The notes under the pieces were generated by a model. It was given only the letters and a program-made list of their open reading frames with translations, did no database searches and had not been told where the DNA came from. From the NCBI RefSeq assembly GCF_002933815.1, contig NZ_BEYR01000001.1:2999074-3063073 (forward strand): a stretch of 64,000 nt of DNA, written 5' to 3'. The DNA is from Sphingobacterium sp. HMA12. Lineage in GTDB: Bacteria > Bacteroidota > Bacteroidia > Sphingobacteriales > Sphingobacteriaceae. Of the stretch, positions 17,792 through 26,804 are shown in pieces. The position numbers were made by a program, and so were the translations under genes. Numbering within the stretch: the stretch's first letter is position 1; every line of letters starts with the position of its first letter.

Positions 17792-19735
17792 ATCATGAAA
17801 GAAATCACCTCAAAATTCGACAAAGTATTAAATGCATCTGCTGAATATGGAAATGTAAATCATGAACCCGATTCAAGTACAGAACAACAACGCAATACCC
17901 CCAAAAAGGCTATGCCTTTTTCAGATCAAATAGGAAACTATCAACGTAACAAGGGAATCCCGACCAAATCCTATAAGGACAGTAAAATCTACATAGTCGG
18001 TAGTGGGATCGCCGGCATGTCAGCTGCATACTATTTCATCCGTGACGGACATGTGCCAGCTGAAAATATCACCTTTTTGGAGCAATTACATGTTGAAGGT
18101 GGATCCCTGGATGGCGCTGGCAATGCTAAAGATGGCTATGTCATTCGGGGTGGACGTGAAATGGACATGACCTATGAAAATCTATGGGATATGTTTCAGG
18201 ATATTCCAGCCTTGGAAATGCCCGCTCCTTATACTGTACTCGACGAATATAGATTGATCAACGACAACGATTCCAACTATTCAAAAGCACGGCTTATCCA
18301 CAATCTTGGTGAAATAAAAGATTTCAGCAAATTTGGACTGGCCAAAAAAGATCAACTGGCGATCATCAAGCTCCTACTGAAAAAGAAAGAAGAATTGGAT
18401 GACCTGACGATTGAAGATTATTTCAGTGAATCTTTCTTAAGCAGTAATTTCTGGACTTTTTGGCGCACCATGTTTGCTTTTGAAAACTGGCATAGCTTAC
18501 TGGAATTGAAACTATACATGCATCGTTTCCTTCATGCGATCGATGGATTAAATGACCTTTCATCCCTTGTATTTCCAAAATACAATCAATATGATACTTT
18601 CGTCACCCCATTGCGTCGCGTGTTACAAGATAAAGGCGTTAAAATTCAGTTCAATGTGCTGGTAAAGGATCTCGACATACAGAGCAATACTGAGGGAAAA
18701 ACCGTTGAAGGTATCATTACCGAACAAGATGGCAAGGAAGTACGCATTCCCCTCAGTTCAAATGACTTTGTAATTGTCACAACCGGCTCAATGACCGAAG
18801 ATACCTTCTATGGTGATAATGTCAAAGCACCGATCATTGGTATCGACAATAGCACAAGCGGACAAAGTGCCGGCTGGAAACTTTGGAAAAATCTGGCCGC
18901 CAAGTCAGCTATTTTCGGTAAGCCAGAAAAATTCTGTAGCAATATTGAAAAATCAGCATGGGAATCTGCTACGCTGACTTGTAAACCTTCAGCATTAATC
19001 GAAAAATTGAAAGGATATTCGGTCAATGACCCTTACTCTGGAAAAACAGTCACTGGTGGTATTATCACAATTACAGATTCCAATTGGCTAATGAGTTTCA
19101 CCTGCAACAGACAACCCCACTTCCCCGGTCAGCCCGACGATGTTCTTGTACTTTGGGTCTATGCACTATTTATGGACAAGCAAGGAAATTATGTTAAAAA
19201 GACCATGCCCCAATGTACCGGAAATGAAATTTTAGCGGAACTATGTCATCACCTTGGAATAATAGACCAATTGGATGATGTCATCAAAAACACGATTGTT
19301 CGTACCACTTTTATGCCTTATATCACCTCCATGTTTATGCCGCGTGCGAAAGGTGACCGCCCAAGAGTAGTGCCTGAAGGCTGTAAAAATCTTGGTCTCG
19401 TTGGACAGTTCGTCGAAACCAACAACGACGTCGTCTTCACCATGGAAAGCTCCGTCAGAACCGCACGCATTGCCGTGTACGAACTCTTGAATCTCAACAA
19501 ACAAGTACCAGATATCAATCCTTTACAATATGATATCCGTCACTTGCTAAAAGCAGCACGGACATTGAACGACGACAAACCATTCATAGGAGAAGGTTTA
19601 TTGCGTAAAATCCTGAAAGGATCTTATTTTGAACATATTCTTCCCGGAGCGGACGAAGAAAATGAAGATCATGAATCTTTTATCGCTGAGCAGGTTGGCA
19701 AATTTAGAGATTGGTTAAAAGGGATTAAAGGATAG
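17792..19735 (+). CDS. ohyA: Oleate hydratase
   Basis: A 647-residue FAD-dependent hydratase that adds water to cis-9 unsaturated fatty acids (oleate to 10-hydroxystearate), usually peripheral at the membrane. The FAD motif GSGIAG is at residues 69-74. Counting from this ATG, Glu122 ([13 protein letters not shown]) and Tyr241 ([10 protein letters not shown]) fall exactly at the catalytic positions known for the Elizabethkingia enzyme, which supports this start over the upstream ATG at 17756. The sequence is very close to Flavobacteriia-type Gram-negative hydratases, including conserved [12 protein letters not shown]. An AraC regulator precedes it and a 3-hydroxyacyl-CoA dehydrogenase follows 47 bases later. 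Confidence 0.97.
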   Translation: MMKEITSKFDKVLNASAEYGNVNHEPDSSTEQQRNTPKKAMPFSDQIGNYQRNKGIPTKSYKDSKIYIVGSGIAGMSAAYYFIRDGHVPAENITFLEQLHVEGGSLDGAGNAKDGYVIRGGREMDMTYENLWDMFQDIPALEMPAPYTVLDEYRLINDNDSNYSKARLIHNLGEIKDFSKFGLAKKDQLAIIKLLLKKKEELDDLTIEDYFSESFLSSNFWTFWRTMFAFENWHSLLELKLYMHRFLHAIDGLNDLSSLVFPKYNQYDTFVTPLRRVLQDKGVKIQFNVLVKDLDIQSNTEGKTVEGIITEQDGKEVRIPLSSNDFVIVTTGSMTEDTFYGDNVKAPIIGIDNSTSGQSAGWKLWKNLAAKSAIFGKPEKFCSNIEKSAWESATLTCKPSALIEKLKGYSVNDPYSGKTVTGGIITITDSNWLMSFTCNRQPHFPGQPDDVLVLWVYALFMDKQGNYVKKTMPQCTGNEILAELCHHLGIIDQLDDVIKNTIVRTTFMPYITSMFMPRAKGDRPRVVPEGCKNLGLVGQFVETNNDVVFTMESSVRTARIAVYELLNLNKQVPDINPLQYDIRHLLKAARTLNDDKPFIGEGLLRKILKGSYFEHILPGADEENEDHESFIAEQVGKFRDWLKGIKG

Positions 19736-19782
19736 TTAGCCTCCTGGACAGTAAACAATTAAGTTTTATAAAAAAGAATAAC

Positions 19783-20679
19783 ATGAATTTTAAAAATATA
19801 ACGATTGCAGGAAGTGGGTTGTTAGGCTATCAGATTGCTTTTCAGACCGCCTTCCATGGATATCAGGTGACTGTGTACGATATCAATGAGGAAGTGCTCG
19901 AAAAGGCTAAATCCAAATTTGGGATGCTGGAGAAAGCTTTCCGACAAGATCTCCATGCAACAGATGAACAGCTGGAAGCGACTTTCAAACGTTTATCCTA
20001 TACATCGGATTTAGCGCAAGCAGTACAAGACAGTGACTTATTGATTGAAGCTGTCCCCGAAAATCCGGCCATTAAAATTGCTTTCTATAAGGAGCTCGCG
20101 AAGGTCGCCCCCGAGAAGACCATTTTTGCGACCAACTCTTCGACCCTGCTGCCCAGTCAGTTTGCGCAGGATACTGAAAGACCATCAAAATTTCTGGCCC
20201 TGCATTTTGCAAATGAAATCTGGAAACATAATACAGCAGAGATCATGGGGCATCCCGGCACAGATCCCCAGATATTCGATGCAGTAGTTGATTTTGCGAA
20301 GTCAATCGGCATGGTGGCCCTTCCATTGAATAAAGAACAACCGGGTTATATCGTCAACTCCTTGTTGGTCCCTTTACTTTCGGCCGCTACAGACCTCTTG
20401 GTCAATGAAGTGGCAGACGTGGAGACGATAGATAAAACTTGGATGGTGGCCACAGGAGCACCTACAGGACCATTCGGCATCTTAGATATCGTCGGGATCA
20501 CCACCGCATACAACATCAACAAGATGTCCGCCGAGGCCACAGAAGACCCTCTAAAAATAAAGACTGTAGCGTACCTCAAGGAACATTTTATTGATAAGAA
20601 TAAATTGGGGGTTGCGACCGGAGAAGGGTTTTATACTTACCCCAATCCAGCCTATCAAGCTCCGGACTTTTTGAAATAG
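19783..20679 (+). CDS. 3-Hydroxyacyl-CoA dehydrogenase (FadB-like, stand-alone)
   Basis: 298 residues. The NAD-binding Rossmann domain starts with ITIAGSGLLGYQIAFQTAFH; the acid after strand 2 is in VYDINEE. The segment FATNSSTLLPSQFA and LHFANEIWKH correspond to the catalytic Ser/His region, though the usual His-Phe-x-x-Pro is changed here (HFANEI). The C-terminal domain has GYIVNSLLVPLL and APTGPFGILDIVG. It oxidises a 3-hydroxyacyl-CoA or a related hydroxy acid. Next to oleate hydratase it may act on hydroxylated fatty-acid derivatives, but this is not shown. It is followed by a terminator. Confidence 0.9.
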   Translation: MNFKNITIAGSGLLGYQIAFQTAFHGYQVTVYDINEEVLEKAKSKFGMLEKAFRQDLHATDEQLEATFKRLSYTSDLAQAVQDSDLLIEAVPENPAIKIAFYKELAKVAPEKTIFATNSSTLLPSQFAQDTERPSKFLALHFANEIWKHNTAEIMGHPGTDPQIFDAVVDFAKSIGMVALPLNKEQPGYIVNSLLVPLLSAATDLLVNEVADVETIDKTWMVATGAPTGPFGILDIVGITTAYNINKMSAEATEDPLKIKTVAYLKEHFIDKNKLGVATGEGFYTYPNPAYQAPDFLK

Positions 20680-20705
20680 CAGGCACTTTAACAGCCTTAA
20701 TAGCA

Positions 20706-20738
20706 GATCGCCTATTCCTTCAAAAAGGATAGGCGGTC
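20706..20738 (+). terminator. Intrinsic terminator after the fatty-acid genes
   Basis: GATCGCCTATTCCTT (20706-20720) pairs with AAGGATAGGCGGTC with one wobble and one bulge, then TTGCTTTTT. Confidence 0.7.
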
Positions 20739-20762
20739 TTGCTTTTTCAGCAAGAAGATAGG

Positions 20763-21902
20763 TTAATTCGCATATACCGCATTGAGCCAGCCAAAAACCG
20801 GTTCATTTTGTCCACTTTCATCCATTGGTTTACGCAGTTTCATCTCCTCCAACAGGGCGTCAAATGCTTCTGCAATCCGAAGATCATCACGATTGCTAAA
20901 TAAGGTGACAACAAGCTCTTTTCGTTTGTCTAAATAAACGATATTATGGAAGCCCGTTGATTCACCAGAATGGAAGAATACCGTATTTTGATCGAAAGGA
21001 TAGATAAACCAGCCCAAATTGTAGGAAACACCATCTTTTACCTGAAAGCGCTCTTTTTCCAACAAATCCCGTATACCGGCCTGCTGAAAACGCTTATGAA
21101 GTAAAAAATTGGCCCATTGATGATATTCGATTGCCGATAAGTAGGCACCTCCATCGCCTTGCGTGGCACTGGTCACACTCTGATCTGCAAACACAAAGGT
21201 ATCCTCCTTAGGATGATAGCCCAAAGCCCGATTGGGGATGTCCGCATCAGCCGTATAGATGGTTCCTTCCACAATACCATTCGGCTGAAATAAATTCTTT
21301 TTCACAAAAGTTGTAAATGATTCCTTCGCCACCTGTTCCACAATCAATGCCAGTAGGCAATAACCTGTATTGCTATATCTGAATTGGCTCCCTATTGGGA
21401 AATAGAGCGTATCTGTCTGCCGGATATACTCCAGTACATCCTGATCTGACACTTGTGCTGTTCGATCTTCGGGTATCAATGCCTCATAGTCCATGATCCC
21501 AGATCGGTGCTGGAGTAATTGAGCAACGGTTATACCCCGCAGAGCCATCGGTAAATTATTAAAAAAAAGTCCTAATTGATCCGTTGGATGTAATTTCCCC
21601 TGGTCAAATAGGCTACAAATCGCCTGCGCTGTCACCTGCTTACTGACAGAAGCCATCCGAAAATGGGTCTTTTCCGTGATCTTTTGATTCCTTTTCAAAT
21701 CTGCCATTCCTACTGCATATTTGTAACGGATCTCTCCGTGCTGACTGATTGCGACAACGATTCCCGGTTCATTTCCATTGGGATAATAGTTGGACAGGGT
21801 TTTATCCAATAAGGACTTATTGATTTTTTGTCCCATCGCACCGCTTGTTACACACATAAAAAATAAGACGAGTTTTAGGTTCTTGATGTTAAAGTGCTGC
21901 AT
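20763..21902 (-). CDS. Serine hydrolase of the class C beta-lactamase / D-aminopeptidase type
   Basis: 379 residues with an N-terminal signal peptide (ending near GAMGQ). The serine/lysine motif is SVSK (residue about 86-89, FRMASVSKQVTAQAI), the second motif is YSNTGY, and HSGESTG acts as the KTG-like third box. Proteins of this type hydrolyse beta-lactams, D-amino-acid peptides or esters; resistance should not be assumed. It is not in an operon with any peptidoglycan gene. Divergent to the membrane protein at 22109. Confidence 0.9.
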   Translation of the reverse strand: MQHFNIKNLKLVLFFMCVTSGAMGQKINKSLLDKTLSNYYPNGNEPGIVVAISQHGEIRYKYAVGMADLKRNQKITEKTHFRMASVSKQVTAQAICSLFDQGKLHPTDQLGLFFNNLPMALRGITVAQLLQHRSGIMDYEALIPEDRTAQVSDQDVLEYIRQTDTLYFPIGSQFRYSNTGYCLLALIVEQVAKESFTTFVKKNLFQPNGIVEGTIYTADADIPNRALGYHPKEDTFVFADQSVTSATQGDGGAYLSAIEYHQWANFLLHKRFQQAGIRDLLEKERFQVKDGVSYNLGWFIYPFDQNTVFFHSGESTGFHNIVYLDKRKELVVTLFSNRDDLRIAEAFDALLEEMKLRKPMDESGQNEPVFGWLNAVYAN

Positions 21903-22021
21903 TTCTATTTGTTTTTATGTCAAAAACATCGTTTTAAAAGGTTTCAATTTACCCATTTTTTAGGCAATACTCAAATCTCCGTTTTAAGTTCCTACTTTTT
22001 CCAGTTTTCTATTTTTTCTTT

Positions 22022-22029
22022 TAAATTTG
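22022..22029 (+). promoter_or_regulatory. -7 box upstream of the unknown membrane protein
   Basis: TAAATTTG matches TAnnTTTG about 80 bases before the ATG at 22109. No clear TTG was found at -33. Confidence 0.35.
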
Positions 22030-22108
22030 CCATCCACCTTTATCTCAAAAGGTTTTTGTTAGGACAGCAGCCTATCCTGCTGTTTCATTTGCTTAAATCA
22101 CAACAACT

Positions 22109-22858
22109 ATGTTATTTATTTACAGTATCTACGACTTTGTACTAGCCGAAAAGACGGTGACAACGACCTTAAAGAATGAAAGTTCAGTCCGAACTTTTAC
22201 TTTACAGATTATTACGCCTGCACGTAAATTCCTTGGCCTTCCCTTTGGTGGTGGTCTTGTCAAGATCTCACGGTTATATGATGAACGCGGCCAACTCATT
22301 CATGCCCGCAATTACTCCGACGAACTAAAAGCAGAGATCAAGACTTATAAAAAGGGATATCCGATCCCTTATTTTCAGTTATGGAAAGGTTTTATTTTCG
22401 TATTTGCGGCTATCTTGATCTGGGCCGCCATTTATGGCGTAAAAAACAAAATCGCTGGCCAACAACGTGAAAATGAAAAGGAAAAATTATTCAGTAATCT
22501 ACAGCATCTGGAAGCCGGCCAACTGTATGGTGTAACGTTTTTTACCAACAGCAGCGGTGGGAATATTAACGGATTACCTTCGGGCTGGATAAAAATTAAT
22601 AAGATTGTCGCTGACACAATATTTATTCAACGTTCCAAACAACTTGAAACGAGTAAAGCGCTTTTTGAGATGGACAATATCAGTTCCATCAAACCGAAAT
22701 CCGAAACAGATTGGGAAGAAAAAATAGAGCGGATGAACTATAAACTATTTCTGGAACAACTCAAAGAACCGAATAAAAAAAGTGTCGACCTGCTTTATAT
22801 AGGTTCTGATCACGATAACTATTCCGGCGTGATCTTCACCATCAAAGGCAGTGAATAA
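22109..22858 (+). CDS. Unrecognised membrane protein
   Basis: 249 residues that I do not recognise. A soluble N-terminal part includes FGGGLVKISRLYDERG, one strong hydrophobic segment (LWKGFIFVFAAILIWAAIYG, residues about 90-110) follows, then a charged C-terminal half with repeated Lys/Glu and a short IGSDHDNYSGVIFTI end. No signal peptide is clear. The layout (soluble, one TM, soluble) fits a bitopic membrane protein. Neighbours give no functional link. It ends with a strong terminator. Confidence 0.65.
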   Translation: MLFIYSIYDFVLAEKTVTTTLKNESSVRTFTLQIITPARKFLGLPFGGGLVKISRLYDERGQLIHARNYSDELKAEIKTYKKGYPIPYFQLWKGFIFVFAAILIWAAIYGVKNKIAGQQRENEKEKLFSNLQHLEAGQLYGVTFFTNSSGGNINGLPSGWIKINKIVADTIFIQRSKQLETSKALFEMDNISSIKPKSETDWEEKIERMNYKLFLEQLKEPNKKSVDLLYIGSDHDNYSGVIFTIKGSE

Positions 22859-22868
22859 CGCAGCCATT

Positions 22869-22911
22869 CATCCAGTCTTCTGAGCAACATCTATTTTCAG
22901 AAGACTGGATG
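22869..22911 (+). terminator. Strong hairpin after the membrane protein gene
   Basis: Perfect 15-base arms (22869-22883 and 22897-22911) with a 13-base loop, followed by GATCTTTTCC on +. The T-run is weak but the stem is very stable. Confidence 0.6.
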
Positions 22912-22926
22912 GATCTTTTCCCATAA

Positions 22927-23490
22927 TTACAGTAATTTCTTGAGCTCCCTATTGAGGCTTCTGACTGAAATACCTAGATAAGCAGCCATATCCTCTTTCT
23001 GAATTGCAATATTCTGTCGTGATTGTATTTCCAATAAACGGCGCAAACTATGTTCCAGGCTGTATAACTGCTGGTAAGACGCACGGCTCGAGGTATGCAC
23101 AATACGTTGTGCCATAACATCCAGTAACATATTGCTCCATGTAATATCGCTTTCCAATAGTATCCTAAAATATGCTTTGGAAAATGCATACACAGTCAGA
23201 TCGGTCATCGCCTGTATACTGCACAGGCTGGGTATAGGACGAATGCATTCGATCTCACCAATAATTTCTCCGGCTGAAAGAAACTCAACGATATATTCCT
23301 TGTCGTTGGCTTCGGTAAAATAACACTTCGTTATCCCTTCACTAATGACCATGACTTTGGTAGATACGATCCCTTGATGATATACGTTTTGCCCCTTGAT
23401 ATATTTTCTGATCACAATATCTTCCTGCCGCTGTTGCTGCCTGTAAAGCGCTGTCGTACGATCCAAAAACGATTGATTTGTTCTTAACAT
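22927..23490 (-). CDS. Crp/Fnr family transcriptional regulator
   Basis: About 187 residues. The N-terminal cyclic-nucleotide-binding fold (KGQNVYHQGIVSTKVMVISEG, EFLSAGEIIGEIEC) is followed by a C-terminal HTH (KEDMAAYLGISVRSLNRELKKL). The frame can begin at a TTG at 23505, but the first ATG is at 23490. A TACTTTTG -7 box sits about 65 bases upstream. Targets are unknown. The adjacent truncated HAD gene is divergent. Confidence 0.88.
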   Translation of the reverse strand: MLRTNQSFLDRTTALYRQQQRQEDIVIRKYIKGQNVYHQGIVSTKVMVISEGITKCYFTEANDKEYIVEFLSAGEIIGEIECIRPIPSLCSIQAMTDLTVYAFSKAYFRILLESDITWSNMLLDVMAQRIVHTSSRASYQQLYSLEHSLRRLLEIQSRQNIAIQKEDMAAYLGISVRSLNRELKKLL

Positions 23491-23555
23491 AACGATCTGG
23501 GACAAATGTCCTTTTAATAGTGATTTGCTTTTGAGAAATTAGCTTCATAAAAATA

Positions 23556-23563
23556 CAAAAGTA
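23556..23563 (-). promoter_or_regulatory. -7 box of the Crp/Fnr gene
   Basis: TACTTTTG on the minus strand matches TAnnTTTG. No convincing -33 element is seen. Confidence 0.4.
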
Positions 23564-23779
23564 TGGCTGAATCCAGCATGATTTATTCAGGCTGAGACGT
23601 GTATACGAATGGATGCCACGAATAACAAGCAGAAAAAGAAGTCCATCAGTGGATAAGCTAGCGCACAGAATCAGGGATACCGTTTAAAAAAAAGATGACA
23701 AACAAATAGCTATACAGTTAAATGAACCGATTTCGAAGTGTTCAAATGAATATTTCGAAATTGACAAATAATTACACAA

Positions 23780-23983
23780 ATGAAAAATAAGATAACAACC
23801 ATCGCTTTTGATGCAGACGATACCCTCAAATCTGATATCCTTCCCGTGCTCGAACTCGGCGGTTTTGGGGTACACATTCCCTATCACGTCACATGGACAC
23901 ATGAACAGCATGAGATTAATTTAGAACACGAGCGGTTTATTGCCCTCCAACGTATGGATGAGATTCTGACACATCTCAGCTAA
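23780..23983 (+). pseudogene. Internally deleted HAD-superfamily phosphatase
   Basis: A 67-codon frame made of two distant parts of a HAD hydrolase of the YjjG type. Residues 1-16 carry motif I (IAFDADDTL, with both aspartates). The sequence then jumps straight to the late motif IV segment KSDILPVLELGGFGVHIPYH and a normal C-terminus (VTWTHEQHE ... ERFIALQRMDEI). The cap domain and motifs II and III, over 150 residues in full-length relatives, are missing. The join at Leu-Lys-Ser is in frame, so the ORF survives. It is probably inactive. A hairpin follows the stop. Confidence 0.75.
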
Positions 23984-23992
23984 AAAACGGTT

Positions 23993-24041
23993 AACAGCCT
24001 AAGCGAAGCACAGTCTTCACGAAACGTTCACTTAGGCTGTT
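23993..24041. terminator. Hairpin between convergent HAD remnant and DinB-like gene
   Basis: AACAGCCTAAG (23993-24003) and CTTAGGCTGTT (24031-24041) form an 11-base stem with a long loop. The right arm is T-rich at its end; there is no long T-run. Confidence 0.45.
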
Positions 24042-24047
24042 TCATTC

Positions 24048-24572
24048 CTAATAGGTCATATTTTCATTCATCTCGTATTTCATGCCCGGATAATTGAATA
24101 TACGCCGCATCAATGCCATCTGGCCGCAGAGATAATCCTGCCGTCCAATGCACATCCCCACAAAGTTGAGCTTATTCTCCTCGACAAAAGGAATGTTCAT
24201 GTCAATTTTAAAAATTTCTGCCAATTCCGCATCGTCCACTTCTAATAGACGCTGGTAAACTTTGGGTGAAATGGCATAAAAACTATCTTTCAATTCTTGT
24301 AAACTTGGATAATTAAACTTTTCGTCCAAAGTTTTTCCCATAAAAAATAAGTCGTGGTAGGGATCTTCATCCTGAAGCCCCAAGACGTATCCCATCCCAT
24401 AACGTACATTGACAAAATTACCGGCCATCCACACCATGTGGTTGGTCTGCCCGTTGATACGTTGACGTGCATGCTCCTCCGTGATACCATCCAGAACATT
24501 GATAAAATTCTGACTGTGCATCCGATACGCAGGAATAATGACTTCTAATTTTGCTGATTTTGGTTTATCCAT
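24048..24572 (-). CDS. DinB/YfiT-like four-helix protein
   Basis: 174 residues, mostly helical. The pattern resembles the DinB superfamily: a first helix with NFINVLDGITEEHARQRI, TNHMVWMAGNFVNVRYGM in place of the usual metal-binding histidine helix, and a closing IGRQDYLCGQMALMRR similar to the family's Hx3GQ end. Histidine ligands are only partly conserved (one His in TNHMVW), so metal binding is doubtful. The role of DinB-like proteins in Bacteroidota is generally thiol-transferase-like or unknown. Confidence 0.7.
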   Translation of the reverse strand: MDKPKSAKLEVIIPAYRMHSQNFINVLDGITEEHARQRINGQTNHMVWMAGNFVNVRYGMGYVLGLQDEDPYHDLFFMGKTLDEKFNYPSLQELKDSFYAISPKVYQRLLEVDDAELAEIFKIDMNIPFVEENKLNFVGMCIGRQDYLCGQMALMRRIFNYPGMKYEMNENMTY

Positions 24573-24766
24573 CGCTCATTGATCTATAGGTGCTGGGCAC
24601 CTGGTTATATTTCAAAGTTAGCTGATTTAGCGTATGTTAGGCTTGCCTTATGACAAGAATATGAAAAGTGATGGATTTCCCCTATCATTGCATATAAAGT
24701 TGAATTTATGTAGGTTTAAAGGATAAATTCTAAATTTCTTCAAATTTCAACGCTTATCTTAGCATC

Positions 24767-25459
24767 ATGAAGATACTGATCATCGAAGACGAGGAAGAAC
24801 TGGCCGAAGGTATAGCAACATACCTCTGTGAGCAACAGTATTTATGTGAGTTTGCCAGCACCCTGCACGATGCATTGGATAAAATCCAGCTGTTTCAGTA
24901 CGACTGCATCCTACTCGATATCGGCCTACCCGATGGCAATGGTTTGCGCCTGTTGGAAGAACTGAAAAAAGACAACAAGCAAGATGGTGTCATTATTATC
25001 TCGGCAAAAAATGCCTTAGATGATAAAATTGCCGGACTCCAGCTCGGCGCTGACGATTATCTTACCAAACCATTTCACCTTTCAGAACTTGCCGCAAGGA
25101 TCTATTCCTTGATGCGACGGAAACAATTCAACAACTCCAATATTGTCAATATCAATGAAATACAGATTAACCTGCTAGCGAAAACAGTACTTGCAAACAA
25201 CCATCCTGTGATCTTGACAAAAAAAGAGTTTGATCTGCTGATGTTTTTTATCGGAAACAAAAACCGGGTCATCTCCAAAAGCACCTTGGCCGAACACTTA
25301 TCGGGCGATATTGCCGATATGCTGGATAATCACGACTTCGTCTATGCCCATGTCAAAAACCTCAAAAAAAAACTGCAGGATGCCGGAACCTATCCGTATA
25401 TAAAAACGGTATACGGTACAGGGTACAAATGGGAACATCAAAGTGATACCAGCATATGA
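24767..25459 (+). CDS. OmpR-family response regulator
   Basis: 230 residues. The receiver has acidic residues EDEEE at 7-11, phospho-acceptor Asp51 (CILLDIGLPDG) and conserved Lys in DDYLTKPFHLSEL. The C-terminal winged helix (VILTKKEFDLLMFFIGNKNR ... IKTVYGTGYKW) is typical of OmpR/PhoB. Its stop overlaps the kinase start by 4 bases (ATGA). A TTATCTTAG box lies just before the ATG. First gene of a block also containing a TonB-type receptor and a PAP2 phosphatase. Confidence 0.95.
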   Translation: MKILIIEDEEELAEGIATYLCEQQYLCEFASTLHDALDKIQLFQYDCILLDIGLPDGNGLRLLEELKKDNKQDGVIIISAKNALDDKIAGLQLGADDYLTKPFHLSELAARIYSLMRRKQFNNSNIVNINEIQINLLAKTVLANNHPVILTKKEFDLLMFFIGNKNRVISKSTLAEHLSGDIADMLDNHDFVYAHVKNLKKKLQDAGTYPYIKTVYGTGYKWEHQSDTSI

Positions 25460-26742
25460 AGCCACTGCTCAGGAAAATAACCAATCCCTTTCTAATCTAT
25501 GTGTTGATCGTACTTGGCATTAGCGTCCCCGTTTACTATGTTGTTATCGACGGCATCTGGAAAAGCGAGCTAGATGAACACAATAAAATTATTGTTGAAA
25601 AGACGGCATTCGAACTAAACAGCCTACGGCTTTCCGACGAAAAATTGCAGCATAGCATCACCATCTGGAATAGCATACAGCCCAGCACAGATATCCGTAA
25701 GCCCGGGGCAAACGATTCAGGCAAAGACAGTATTTACACGATAGAAAAACAAAAATCTTATGTTTCGCATGAAAATATAGATCGTTTCCGATGTCTCTCC
25801 ACGGTGGTGCAGATCAATGGTGCCCCCTATCGTTTTACTGTCGAAACCAATATTGAAGAGTCCATAGAGACGATCGCCGCAATTGCAGCGACCACACTCT
25901 TTTTCTTTATTATGCTTGTTTTGGGGCTACTGATCCTTTCAAGAAGGATATCGACAAAAGTTTGGGCCCCCTTTCGGGATACTGTCGAAAAATTAAAATC
26001 GTTTAACCTCAACAGTCAACATCATATAACCTTTCAACAGACCGATACCATCGAGTTCCATGAGCTGAATCAATCTTTGGAAAAATTGCTCAAAAAAAAT
26101 GTAGCTGTTTACCGCTCCCAAAAAGAATTTACGGAAAACGCCTCCCATGAATTGCAGACTCCTCTGGCTATCCTCAAAAATAAACTTGATATCCTACTAC
26201 AGTCACCCAACCTAACTACAGAACAATACCTACAAATTGAAGATATGCACAAGGCACTGAGCCGGAGTGCACGTATTAACCGAAATCTCCTTTTGCTGGC
26301 AAAAATCGACAATAGTCAATTTGAGCATTCAGAGATACTGCGGCTGGACAGCCTGTTATTACAGTCCATTGCGACCATGCTCGAACATTTTGAACAAAAA
26401 CAGCTTACAGTTGAAAAACAGATTCAGCCGGATGTACTCTCTACCGGCAATAGCAGCCTGACCGAGATCCTGATCAACAATTTATTGTTGAATGCCATTC
26501 GTTATAGCCCATCAAATAACTTGATCGCCATCCAACTGAACAAAACCCATTTAGAAATCAGCAATCCGGGAGAAGTCGCCCTCGACTCGGACATGCTATT
26601 CAAACGCTTCTCCAAGCTTTCAAAAAACAAACTGGGAAGCGGACTGGGACTGGCGATTGTGCTGGAAATCGCTCAATATCAAGGATGGACGGTCCAATAT
26701 CGTTTCGACAACAAAAGACACATTTTTTCTGTCCAATTCTAA
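25456..26742 (+). CDS. Membrane sensor histidine kinase
   Basis: 428 residues. TM1 near residues 13-31, a periplasmic region, TM2 near 140-161, no clear HAMP match, then HisKA with phospho-accepting His231 (ENASHELQTPLAIL). The HATPase follows, with N-box LINNLLLNAIRYSP and G-box LGSGLGLAIVLEIAQ. It pairs with the overlapping OmpR regulator. The gene for a TonB-linked receptor starts 62 bases after the stop, suggesting a local target. Confidence 0.93.
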   Translation: MKPLLRKITNPFLIYVLIVLGISVPVYYVVIDGIWKSELDEHNKIIVEKTAFELNSLRLSDEKLQHSITIWNSIQPSTDIRKPGANDSGKDSIYTIEKQKSYVSHENIDRFRCLSTVVQINGAPYRFTVETNIEESIETIAAIAATTLFFFIMLVLGLLILSRRISTKVWAPFRDTVEKLKSFNLNSQHHITFQQTDTIEFHELNQSLEKLLKKNVAVYRSQKEFTENASHELQTPLAILKNKLDILLQSPNLTTEQYLQIEDMHKALSRSARINRNLLLLAKIDNSQFEHSEILRLDSLLLQSIATMLEHFEQKQLTVEKQIQPDVLSTGNSSLTEILINNLLLNAIRYSPSNNLIAIQLNKTHLEISNPGEVALDSDMLFKRFSKLSKNKLGSGLGLAIVLEIAQYQGWTVQYRFDNKRHIFSVQF

Positions 26743-26804
26743 AAATTCCAAATATCTTCTAAATTGCTTCGCAGCTTTACGCCGTACTATTTAAGAAGAA
26801 AGCT

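Noticed and set aside
17756..17792. Upstream ATG of oleate hydratase
   Set aside because: Catalytic residue numbering and the family N-terminus fit the ATG at 17792. The AGGAG before 17756 is only one base from the ATG, too close to act as a ribosome site.
20763..21902. Calling this an antibiotic-resistance beta-lactamase
   Set aside because: Only the general serine-hydrolase motifs are visible; most members of this fold in Bacteroidota are not lactamases.
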